A stretch of 11,394 nucleotides of DNA from positions 1-11,394 of the forward strand of contig NZ_JAFFPR010000040.1 in NCBI RefSeq assembly GCF_016918735.1. Direction: 5' to 3'. Below are positions 5,666 through 11,394 of this stretch, in pieces. The notes beneath the pieces were generated by a model that did not search any database, was not told where the DNA came from, and was given only the letters and a program-made list of their open reading frames with translations. Both the position numbers and the translations under genes were made by a program. The stretch comes from Leptospira abararensis (lineage in GTDB: Bacteria > Spirochaetota > Leptospiria > Leptospirales > Leptospiraceae). The first letter of the stretch is position 1. Each line of letters begins with the position of its first letter.

Positions 5666-6955
5666 TCAAGGATTATCAGCCTTCTTGGTGTCTTTACTTA
5701 CTGGGTTTGGTGTGTTAGGTAAAAATTCTTTATCAATACTCTCCACTTTAACTTTGGTACCGAATAATCCACCGATACTGATATTTATTTTTCTACCATG
5801 CATTATACTTTTAAGAATATCAGTGGGTAAATCTCCATCTATTTTATCAAGGTACTTACTTGGATTATCTTCTGCTGCTTGCAAATTTTGTCTTAATAGC
5901 TGAGTTGCGAATTCTGCGCTTAGTTTACTATCCTCAAAAGTGGTTATTTCTCGTTTAAGTGCTTCGTAAGTTAGAGATGTGCTTTCTTTATAAAGGTACT
6001 CTTCAAACATTCTACGGTAACCATTCATGTTTTTCGTTGCAATGTATGCAAGGAAGACCATAGGAGATATAAAGGGTAGGTAAGAAAAAACTCTTTTTAT
6101 TATTCCTACTACAGATTCTATCTTTACTAGTTTCTCTGTGAATACCCATATTTCCATTGAAATCGGGACGGCAAGCATTCCTAAAACACTTACAACGAGA
6201 ATTGCAGTCCAAAGATTTAACGAGAACCGATGAGATGCTTTTGCTTTATTATATGCACCTGCAAGTCCAACTCCAATAGCATCTTGATAAAGGGCCGAGA
6301 TTTTCTTAAGCAAATCCTCATATTTAAGATTATTTTTTTCAAGAAGTGTATTAAATTGATTCTGATTCTGGACATTTATGCCATCGAGTTTTTCTCCTGC
6401 AAATTTAATAAAGTTTTGAAATTCAATTTCTCTATTTTTTAATTGGTCGAGAACGCCAGCGTTTGTCTTTTCTATCATGAAAAATTTCTTAATACTTCCA
6501 TCCTTAAATTTTGCAGTTTTTAGTTCTTTTTCATTAAAAAATTCTTTTTCATCATTGGTCGTTATATTCTTCTCTTCTTCTTCAGTTAAATATTTACGTT
6601 CAAGTGATACATATCCGAAAATGGAATTGTAGTTTTTTGTAATTTCTTCGTGAAAATTTCGGGATGTTTGATATATTTCTTCACTACTAGCAGACAAATC
6701 TTTTACATTCTTTAATTGTTTTTGAAATTCTTCAAAACTCTTATTTAAGGATTCATTTGTTTTTGCTATTTCTGCTTCTAATGTCGTATTTAAATTTGGA
6801 ATTTCTTCTGTTAGTTTTTGAATTAAAGTTTCGAGTGTGGCAGTTTTTTTGATTTGCTCATTTAACTTATTTTCAAGTTCGAAAAGTGAAGGTTTAATGT
6901 TTTCGGTACCTTCTGTTCCATTTTCAGTTGAATGATTGTTTTGTTCTTCTGTCAT
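5666..6955 (-). CDS. Coiled-coil protein with two transmembrane helices
   Basis: I do not recognise a named family. The predicted 429-aa protein has a polar Asn/Glu-rich start (1-20), then a long heptad-rich helical region (about 22-110) suited to a coiled coil. A charged middle part follows, then two hydrophobic helices at about 248-270 and 291-307 with a short loop between. It ends with a helical soluble tail of about 120 residues. There is no signal peptide, so it is probably a two-pass inner-membrane protein with large cytoplasmic domains on both sides. The ribosome site AAGGAA (6964-6969) lies 8 bases before the ATG and is part of the cassette-end sequence. It is the largest gene cassette here. 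Long coiled coil plus paired membrane helices also occurs in membrane-acting defence effectors, but nothing specific supports that here. Confidence 0.7.
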   Translation of the reverse strand: MTEEQNNHSTENGTEGTENIKPSLFELENKLNEQIKKTATLETLIQKLTEEIPNLNTTLEAEIAKTNESLNKSFEEFQKQLKNVKDLSASSEEIYQTSRNFHEEITKNYNSIFGYVSLERKYLTEEEEKNITTNDEKEFFNEKELKTAKFKDGSIKKFFMIEKTNAGVLDQLKNREIEFQNFIKFAGEKLDGINVQNQNQFNTLLEKNNLKYEDLLKKISALYQDAIGVGLAGAYNKAKASHRFSLNLWTAILVVSVLGMLAVPISMEIWVFTEKLVKIESVVGIIKRVFSYLPFISPMVFLAYIATKNMNGYRRMFEEYLYKESTSLTYEALKREITTFEDSKLSAEFATQLLRQNLQAAEDNPSKYLDKIDGDLPTDILKSIMHGRKINISIGGLFGTKVKVESIDKEFLPNTPNPVSKDTKKADNP

Positions 6956-6975
6956 ATTTATATTTCCTTGATAGC

Positions 6976-7139
6976 GTATAACGAAATAGCCTTAACGACG
7001 TAGGCTGGCCCTGAGTCCCGGAACGGGACGTTAGGGACTGGAACGACACTTGCGTAAGCAAGGGGAGTGCCAGAAGCCTATGTGCCAAAGGCCAAGCGAG
7101 GGCGAAGACCCGAAGCGAAGCGTTAAGGCGCTGTTATGC
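6976..7139 (-). repeat. attC-like recombination site 7 (subtype A)
   Basis: Outer boxes are GTATAAC (6976-6982) and GTTATGC (7133-7139). L-type arms are GCCTTAACG and CGTTAAGGC, perfectly paired and different from sites 1, 3 and 6. Stem ACGTAGGCT/AGCCTATGT is present. It belongs to cassette 8 (6982-7856). Confidence 0.85.
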
Positions 7140-7166
7140 GATGCGGATTTTAAAACACTTCGGTTT

Positions 7167-7802
7167 TCATTGTTTAGAAAGTAATAAATCCGCTACATTT
7201 TTGATGCTAGGTTGAATTGTATCTATTGACTCTCTATAAAGACCTTGGAGTGCGTTTCCGTCTATATATGATTGGTCAATTTGATTGAGAATATTTAATA
7301 TAAAAAAGTAATCGCTATAACTAGTATCTATTATTTTCTTAATTGAATTATGAAATGGATCACTTTCGATAAATTCTTCTATTTTGGGCATATATCCCTG
7401 AGACCAATAGTTCGTCTGTCCAGAATAGAATAGAAGTCCTATATAACATGATACCAAATTACTTATTTGATCGTTGTCTAAACTATTGTAATCTCTTGGT
7501 AAATCATTGGAGATAGTGTTTGATAATGTAATTTGTCGCGTAGTAATTATTTCAATTAGTTTAGAAAAATGTGTATCAACTGGATTAGGGCGATCAGTAG
7601 TCACATAGTTTGTTAATTTATCCATCCACTTACTGTTAAGTTTTTGAAGAGAATCAGCTTGAGTTTCAATTTTGCTTAAAGATATTGAGGTCTCTTTCTC
7701 AGTTTTTTTAGAAAGTATAAAAAACCAGATTGAAATGGTTATACTTAATAACGCTAAAATTATAGAAGAAATCGCCGCTGCTAAATTGATTATTTCGTTC
7801 AT
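7167..7802 (-). CDS. Small membrane-anchored protein, unknown function
   Basis: The predicted 211-aa protein begins with one hydrophobic helix (about 6-30, ending SIWFFILSKK). The positive residues after it suggest an N-out/C-in anchor. A short helical linker (about 35-60) and a soluble alpha-helical domain follow, with no motif I recognise. AAAGG (7809-7813) lies six bases before the ATG. It follows the other membrane-protein cassette but is in a separate cassette, so the two need not act together. Single-anchor proteins with a helical cytoplasmic domain occur among phage-defence and stress proteins, but I have no specific evidence for a role. Confidence 0.65.
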   Translation of the reverse strand: MNEIINLAAAISSIILALLSITISIWFFILSKKTEKETSISLSKIETQADSLQKLNSKWMDKLTNYVTTDRPNPVDTHFSKLIEIITTRQITLSNTISNDLPRDYNSLDNDQISNLVSCYIGLLFYSGQTNYWSQGYMPKIEEFIESDPFHNSIKKIIDTSYSDYFFILNILNQIDQSYIDGNALQGLYRESIDTIQPSIKNVADLLLSKQ

Positions 7803-7850
7803 TTTTTACCTTTTTTTATTAATTTTTTCAAAATATATTTAATCCGTTTC

Positions 7851-8023
7851 GCATAACGAATTAGGCTTACCGACGTTTCGTGTAGCTGAGCCTCTGAAAG
7901 AGGCGTTAGCGTAACACGGAATGTGCCTTTAGGCCGAGCGAAGGCCCCACGAGATCCAGATTTTTTCAGAAATCTGAGGCGAAGTGGATAAGGCCCTGAG
8001 CGAGCGGTAAGGCGCTGTTAATT
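7851..8023 (-). repeat. attC-like recombination site 8 (subtype C, long form)
   Basis: Outer boxes are GCATAAC (7851-7857) and GTTAATT (8017-8023). It is nearly identical to site 2, including the extra hairpin (CAGATTT at 7957-7963 with AAATCTG at 7970-7976). The first hairpin keeps GCCTC/GAGGC but its loop is TGAAA instead of ATTA. It belongs to non-coding cassette 9. Confidence 0.85.
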
Positions 8024-8230
8024 GCAGTTAGTTATTATAGTAAAAGAGTAGAGTCGAAAGGTCAACAAAAGTGAGCGCAAATTTTCTCTTAATTCTTAGA
8101 AAGCATAAATAACAAACTGCACTTAAATGGAGAGAAAGGCTTAAATTGTTCTCTTCCAAAGCTTAAATCGACAACATCTTCCTAAAAAAATTTGCGCGTT
8201 TTCTTCTTTTGATCAACTAATTGCAATTAA
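7857..8230 (-). mobile_element. Non-coding gene cassette, copy 2
   Basis: This is a near-identical copy of the cassette at 2243-2615: same attC subtype, same ends, same inverted repeat (GCGCAAATTTT at 8075-8085 and AAAATTTGCGC at 8187-8197). Body differences are three substitutions to T. Identity begins at the left attC and ends at the AATTAAC core on the right; beyond that the neighbouring attC sites differ in subtype (site 3) or arm sequence (site 9). No coding frame is seen. It fills the space between the genes ending at 7802 and 8397 together with attC site 9. Confidence 0.8.
8034..8065 (-). promoter_or_regulatory. Candidate outward promoter in non-coding cassette 9
   Basis: The copy of the element at 2419-2450: TATAAT (8034-8039, minus strand) with TTGACC 20 bp upstream. 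It would read towards the membrane-protein gene at 7802. The long spacing keeps confidence low. Confidence 0.3.
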
Positions 8231-8387
8231 CGAAATAGCCTTAACGACGTAGGCTGGCCCTGAGTCCCGAACGGGACGTTAGGGACTGGAACGACACTTG
8301 CGTAAGCAAGGGGAGTGCCAGAAGCCTATGTGTCGCAGACCGAGCGAGGGCGTAGACCCGAAGCGAAGCGTTAAGGTGCTGTTATAC
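8225..8387 (-). repeat. attC-like recombination site 9 (subtype A)
   Basis: Outer boxes are AATTAAC (8225-8231) and GTTATAC (8381-8387). The left L-type arm is GCCTTAACG; the right arm is CGTTAAGGT, so its last base no longer makes a Watson-Crick pair. Stem ACGTAGGCT/AGCCTATGT is present. It belongs to the secreted-protein cassette (8231-9264). Confidence 0.85.
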
Positions 8388-8396
8388 GACGTGCAT

Positions 8397-9230
8397 TTAT
8401 TCTAGTTTTTTTAATTTTAGGTTTTTCAGATTCAGCTGAAAATCTTTTCCATCCACATAAACGATGATATTTGGAAAGTCAGGTCTTGTTCCAATTGTTT
8501 GATTAGAATGATAGGGTTCATTTGTCACAGGGATTTTGAATAAATTTTTCGAAATATTTTTCTTTAGTATAGGAAATTTTTTGCCTTCATGAAAGAAAAA
8601 TTCAAAGGAAGATTTCTTGGGAGTTGATTTATTAGATTTTAAGCTTTTTTCTCCATCTACAGTTTTGGTTAATTCGTTGTAATAGAATGTATAATTATTA
8701 TTTCCTACTTTTAAAAAAGTAATAAATTGACAGTAATCGGGGCAGTGAGACTCAGAATATTTCCATAGGCTTTTTGTTTCACAGGTCTTCCAATCGAATT
8801 CGAAATACTCAATAGCTGGATCGTCTATAGCATACCATTCATAGTTAACAAAGAAGATTAATTTGTCATTTTTTAGCGACTGAAATCCGTATGCTAGAGA
8901 TAATGGGAATTGTATATTTGGACATGCTTTATAATTTTGTTGTTTTTCATCTTCTGCAACAATACGATATTCAACATTATTTGTGATGTTATTGTAGATA
9001 CGTAATTGACATATTTCTGAATTTCTGTCTAAAGAAACCGGAAAATCATCAAGGCAGCGAGAATCATAGAAATTATGTTTTAAGAGTTCTACTCGTTTTT
9101 TTTTGTCAGAACTATAAAATGTCTTTATTGCTGTTACATCTTCAATATCCGAAGATTGTGAAAATAACGAAGACTGAAGTATAAGTATTAAAGCAAGCTG
9201 TAGGAGTATTGTTTTTTTAATGTTTTTCAT
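8397..9230 (-). CDS. Secreted protein, unknown function
   Basis: The predicted 277-aa protein starts MKNIKKTILLQLALILILQ, a lysine-rich N-region and hydrophobic core. A probable signal peptidase I site follows near SLFSQSS (about 22-27). The lack of a lipobox cysteine argues against a lipoprotein. The mature part is beta-rich, with several cysteines (for example RCLDDF, EICQL, KACPN, ETCETK-like KTCETK and HCPDYCQF) that could form disulfides outside the cytoplasm. I recognise no family. AAGGAT (9235-9240) precedes the ATG by a few bases. The stop codon lies inside the outer stem of the recombination site. It is likely periplasmic or surface-exposed. Confidence 0.68.
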   Translation of the reverse strand: MKNIKKTILLQLALILILQSSLFSQSSDIEDVTAIKTFYSSDKKKRVELLKHNFYDSRCLDDFPVSLDRNSEICQLRIYNNITNNVEYRIVAEDEKQQNYKACPNIQFPLSLAYGFQSLKNDKLIFFVNYEWYAIDDPAIEYFEFDWKTCETKSLWKYSESHCPDYCQFITFLKVGNNNYTFYYNELTKTVDGEKSLKSNKSTPKKSSFEFFFHEGKKFPILKKNISKNLFKIPVTNEPYHSNQTIGTRPDFPNIIVYVDGKDFQLNLKNLKLKKLE

Positions 9231-9258
9231 TTTGATCCTTAAATTTTAAATGCATGTC

Positions 9259-9422
9259 GTATAACGAACTAGCTAACCAACGTAGGCTGACCCTGAGCCT
9301 CCGTACGGAGGCGTTAGGGATTGGCACGAGGCTTGCGTAAGCAAGAGGAGTGACAAAAGCCTATGTGCCGAAGGCCGAGCGAGGGCGAAGTCCCGAAGCG
9401 AAGTGGTTAGCGGTAGTTAATT
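9259..9422 (-). repeat. attC-like recombination site 10 (subtype A)
   Basis: Outer boxes are GTATAAC (9259-9265) and GTTAATT (9416-9422). The left inner arm is GCTAACC followed by AACG instead of GACG, a single change at the arm edge. First hairpin is GCCTCC-GTAC-GGAGGC. It belongs to non-coding cassette 11. Confidence 0.85.
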
Positions 9423-9737
9423 GCAGTTGGTTTTGTGTTGTATTTGCTAATAATACGAAGTGTTTGAAATCCCAGCGCGCAAATTTTCTTTCTTATTCTT
9501 GGTCTTCAAAGCCCGACAATCATTTTTGAATCATGCAAACCGTGACGAAAAAATAATAGGAAATGTAGCGAAATAAATCTCTTAATTCTTATTCTTTTCT
9601 TTAAAACGCCTGAATCATTAACGAAGTAATAAAACCGATATAAAGATCTATTATTGAATTGAGCAAAGTTGGACTTTCACCTTTTAAGAAAAATTGCGCG
9701 CTGGTTTTTTTGAATAGAATTAACTAATTGCAATTAA
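9265..9737 (-). mobile_element. Third non-coding gene cassette, related to the duplicated one
   Basis: This 473-bp cassette has a body (9423-9731) without a convincing coding frame. It has the same cassette-end sequence (GTTAATTGCAG) as the other two non-coding cassettes. It also carries an expanded version of their inverted repeat: CCAGCGCGCAA (9472-9482) and TTGCGCGCTGG (9694-9704), continuing into an A/T stretch with one mismatch. After the left arm, the T-rich run TTTTCTTTCTTATTCTT resembles TTTTCTCTTAATTCTT in the others. The interior between the arms is otherwise different. It could be a divergent relative of the same RNA or mobile element. Confidence 0.7.
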
Positions 9738-9894
9738 CGAACTAGACTTACCGAAGTTGTCCGACCCTGAGTCCCGGACGGGACGTTAGGGACTGGCACG
9801 TAGCTTGCGTAAGCAAGGCGAGTGACAGGAGGACAATTTGCCGGAGGCCGAGCGAGGCCTTGTGCCGAAGCGTAGCGGTAAGTCGCTGTTAAGC
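9732..9894 (-). repeat. attC-like recombination site 11 (subtype D)
   Basis: Outer boxes are AATTAAC (9732-9738) and GTTAAGC (9888-9894). L-type arms GACTTACCG/CGGTAAGTC pair perfectly. The variable stem is AAGTTGTCC with GGACAATTT. The G-T pair is kept although the flanking pair changed from C-G to A-T. It belongs to cassette 12 (9738-11016). Confidence 0.85.
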
Positions 9895-9902
9895 GATGTG
9901 CC

Positions 9903-10931
9903 CTATAAATTTAAATACCTAATTGTAAAAATTTTGATTGCTTTCATAATGTGATATTCAAGTTCTTCTCTCGCTTTTTCATTTTTTTCTAATGATAAAC
10001 CTTCGATATTATTAACTTTATCAATAGTGTCTTTTAGCAGATCTTGATAAGTTTTTACTTCAATATCGCAAAATTCATCATCGTAAAAATTATCAAATTC
10101 GATTTGCTCATTTTCCGAAAATCTTCTGCTATTCAATTTTTCAGTTTTGACTGGAACCAAATTGAATGTATCTCTAGTGAAAAATTTTCCAGAAGAAATA
10201 CCGACAATTTCAAAAAAATTATTATCTTTTACTATTTCGGTATATAATTTCTCGAATACCTCGACGTCTTTAGCTTGAGGTATAAAAATAAAATCCTTAA
10301 ATCCATTTTTCCTAACTCTTATTGAGTGTATTGGTATGGGTTTTCCTATTAAGTTTGCTATTGAATAAAGTTTGTCGTCATATTTCTCGGAAGGTGATCT
10401 ATCTCTAAAATTTATTAAGATTATTGATTTCCCTTTATTATATATTTCGAGAATTTCATTGTCCAAAACGTGTTTTTGTGAGGGTTTATTTCTGCGATCA
10501 TCGATTTTAAAACCATTGTCTGGATCCAGAAAAATAAAGTTATGTGAATCAATTTTATTTAGAAATTCATGAAACCACTTACGTCTTAGTTCGCGGTCAG
10601 TTTTACCGTCTTTATAAGATAAAGGAATCTCTTCGCCATAGAATAAAGTATCAGAATTTAGTATTTTTGAATTTTCAAAACTTTCTAGATTTCTATTTGG
10701 AGAATTAGCAATTTTACTCAATTCTGAAAATAAATGAGTATCTAGAACTTCCATCGATTTATCGTCAATCCAAGATAGTTTCTTCCCATCTGTTCCTTTT
10801 TCCTTCGAAACTATCTGTTGATGTGGGACATACCAGTTAATAGCCAAAGCAGAGATAGAAATTTCCGTCAACTTCCTTAGAATTAGAAATTTAAAAAAAT
10901 CGGTTACATCACCGACATATGAATTTTGCAT
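9903..10931 (-). CDS. Conserved YVGD/FLDPDNG-motif protein, unknown function
   Basis: The predicted 342-aa protein opens MQNSYVGDVTDFFKFLILRK and has LAINWY (29-34), FLDPDNGF (134-141) and an IILINFRDRSP strand (170-180). I recall a scattered family of bacterial hypothetical proteins sharing the YVGDxxDFxK start, a VNWY-type strand and a LDPDNG loop. The aspartate loop after a hydrophobic strand resembles a Rossmann or methyltransferase-like active-site loop, but no SAM-binding glycine motif is clear. The C-terminal 100 residues are acidic and helical and may be an extra domain. GAGGAA (10936-10941) is well placed before the ATG. The stop codon is inside the outer recombination stem. Family recall is from memory and the activity is unknown. 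Confidence 0.7.
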   Translation of the reverse strand: MQNSYVGDVTDFFKFLILRKLTEISISALAINWYVPHQQIVSKEKGTDGKKLSWIDDKSMEVLDTHLFSELSKIANSPNRNLESFENSKILNSDTLFYGEEIPLSYKDGKTDRELRRKWFHEFLNKIDSHNFIFLDPDNGFKIDDRRNKPSQKHVLDNEILEIYNKGKSIILINFRDRSPSEKYDDKLYSIANLIGKPIPIHSIRVRKNGFKDFIFIPQAKDVEVFEKLYTEIVKDNNFFEIVGISSGKFFTRDTFNLVPVKTEKLNSRRFSENEQIEFDNFYDDEFCDIEVKTYQDLLKDTIDKVNNIEGLSLEKNEKAREELEYHIMKAIKIFTIRYLNL

Positions 10932-11010
10932 GCAATTCCTCTATTTAATTTATCATAAATGATTGGTAGGACAAAAAATCTGTTAATTCAAAATTATTTT
11001 AGGGCATGTC

Positions 11011-11175
11011 GCTTAACGAACTAGACTTACCGAAGTTCCCCGACCCTGAGTCCCGGTAACGGGACGTTAGGGACTGGCATGTAGCTTGCGAATGCAAGGC
11101 GAATGCCAGAAGGGGAATTTGCCGTAGGCCGAGCGAGGCCTAGTGCCGAAGCGTAGCGGTAAGTCGCTGTTAGTT
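11011..11175 (-). repeat. attC-like recombination site 12 (subtype D)
   Basis: Outer boxes are GCTTAAC (11011-11017) and GTTAGTT (11169-11175). L-type arms are as in site 11. The variable stem AAGTTCCCC pairs with GGGGAATTT, so two bases changed on each side relative to site 11 with pairing kept. It belongs to the last, incomplete cassette. Confidence 0.85.
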
Positions 11176-11188
11176 GCAGTTGCGTGTT

Positions 11189-11394
11189 TTATTTTTTGAT
11201 GTAATATTGTTCAAAGTTTAAGGTTCTTAGCTTTGAATTTTTAGCAATTTTTTCGAAATCAGAATCATAAGAAGCTAGTATTAAATTGTTTGAAATAGCT
11301 ATTTGAGCAATTAAGATATCGATCGAAGCAACGGTAATACCTTTTTTTGCTAAATCATTTCTTAATTGTGCAGCTAGAATATGATCCTTGTTTG
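11189..11394 (-). CDS. VapC-like PIN-domain toxin, C-terminal part (cut by window end)
   Basis: The last 68 codons are visible: HILAAQLRNDLAKKGITVAS, then IDILIAQIAISNNLILASYDSDFEKIAK, ending EQYYIKK. The Asp in ASIDILIA and the Asp pair in SYDSDF match the third and fourth acidic positions of VapC-type PIN ribonucleases. The N-terminal half, the first catalytic Asp and any vapB partner lie beyond the window edge. It is the third PIN protein in this array. The stop is 13 bases from the recombination-site box. Confidence 0.8.
   Translation of the reverse strand, partial: NKDHILAAQLRNDLAKKGITVASIDILIAQIAISNNLILASYDSDFEKIAKNSKLRTLNFEQYYIKK

Noticed and set aside
6012..6212. Minus-strand frame of 66 codons inside the coiled-coil membrane protein gene
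   Set aside because: It lies in another frame of a long, coherent gene with recognisable membrane helices and a ribosome site.
7141..7166. Terminator after the 211-aa membrane-protein gene (AAAAC-CGAAGT-GTTTT)
   Set aside because: The stem is only five mostly A-T pairs and is not followed by a clear T run, so it is not distinguishable from chance in AT-rich DNA.
1050..11175. CRISPR array
   Set aside because: The repeats are about 165 bp, spaced 0.4-1.5 kb apart, diverge in sequence while conserving pairing, and separate whole genes.
1050..11175. Repeats as tRNA, rRNA or insertion-sequence remnants
   Set aside because: The branched fold superficially resembles a structural RNA, but there is no tRNA or rRNA signature. 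No transposase or target-site duplication accompanies the repeats, and the cassette-private matching ends fit recombination sites better.

Overview
The window is a tandem array of thirteen short gene cassettes, the first and last cut by the window edges. They are separated by twelve complete, highly structured, relatively GC-rich repeats of about 161-173 bp, plus the right half of another at bases 1-80. Each repeat starts with a NNNTAAC box and ends with a GTTANNN box. Inside lie complementary L-type boxes, an asymmetric unpaired spacer and side hairpins. This is the architecture of integron attC sites, though longer and more branched than most. Every gene is on the minus strand. No integrase, attI or transposase is visible, so this is the interior of a chromosomal (sedentary-type) integron or an integrase-less attC cluster.

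The host is probably a spirochaete and quite possibly Leptospira, inferred from AT-rich genes, a spirochaete-like lipobox and a secreted protein of Leptospira-like style. This is an inference, not a proof.

Layout, left to right, with each cassette made of the attC on its left plus its gene: (1) orphan PIN-fold protein with a large helical insert; (2) zinc-finger plus DUF2971-like protein; (3) non-coding cassette; (4) higB-higA toxin-antitoxin pair; (5) MORN-like lipoprotein; (6) vapB-vapC toxin-antitoxin pair; (7) coiled-coil protein with two membrane helices; (8) protein with one N-terminal membrane helix; (9) near-identical second copy of the non-coding cassette; (10) secreted protein; (11) a third, related non-coding cassette; (12) 342-aa protein with YVGD and FLDPDNG motifs; (13) C-terminal part of a VapC-like PIN toxin.

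The most unusual signal is in the recombination sites. Both ends of each cassette carry a cassette-specific inverted repeat, usually about 15-19 bp, well beyond the usual 7-bp R box. In all twelve complete cassettes the 11th base pair of this repeat is G opposite T on the plus strand, which is A opposite C on the minus strand. A second invariant G-T pair sits in an internal stem whose other base pairs covary between sites. These asymmetries would stabilise only the plus strand, which is the recombining (bottom) strand for minus-oriented cassettes. The duplicated non-coding cassette independently fixes the mobile unit as left attC plus body.

The cargo fits a stabilised accessory array: two complete toxin-antitoxin modules with their own promoters and operator palindromes, more PIN nucleases, and several unrecognised membrane, secreted or possible defence proteins in promoter-poor cassettes. 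Some stop codons lie inside the recombination site itself.
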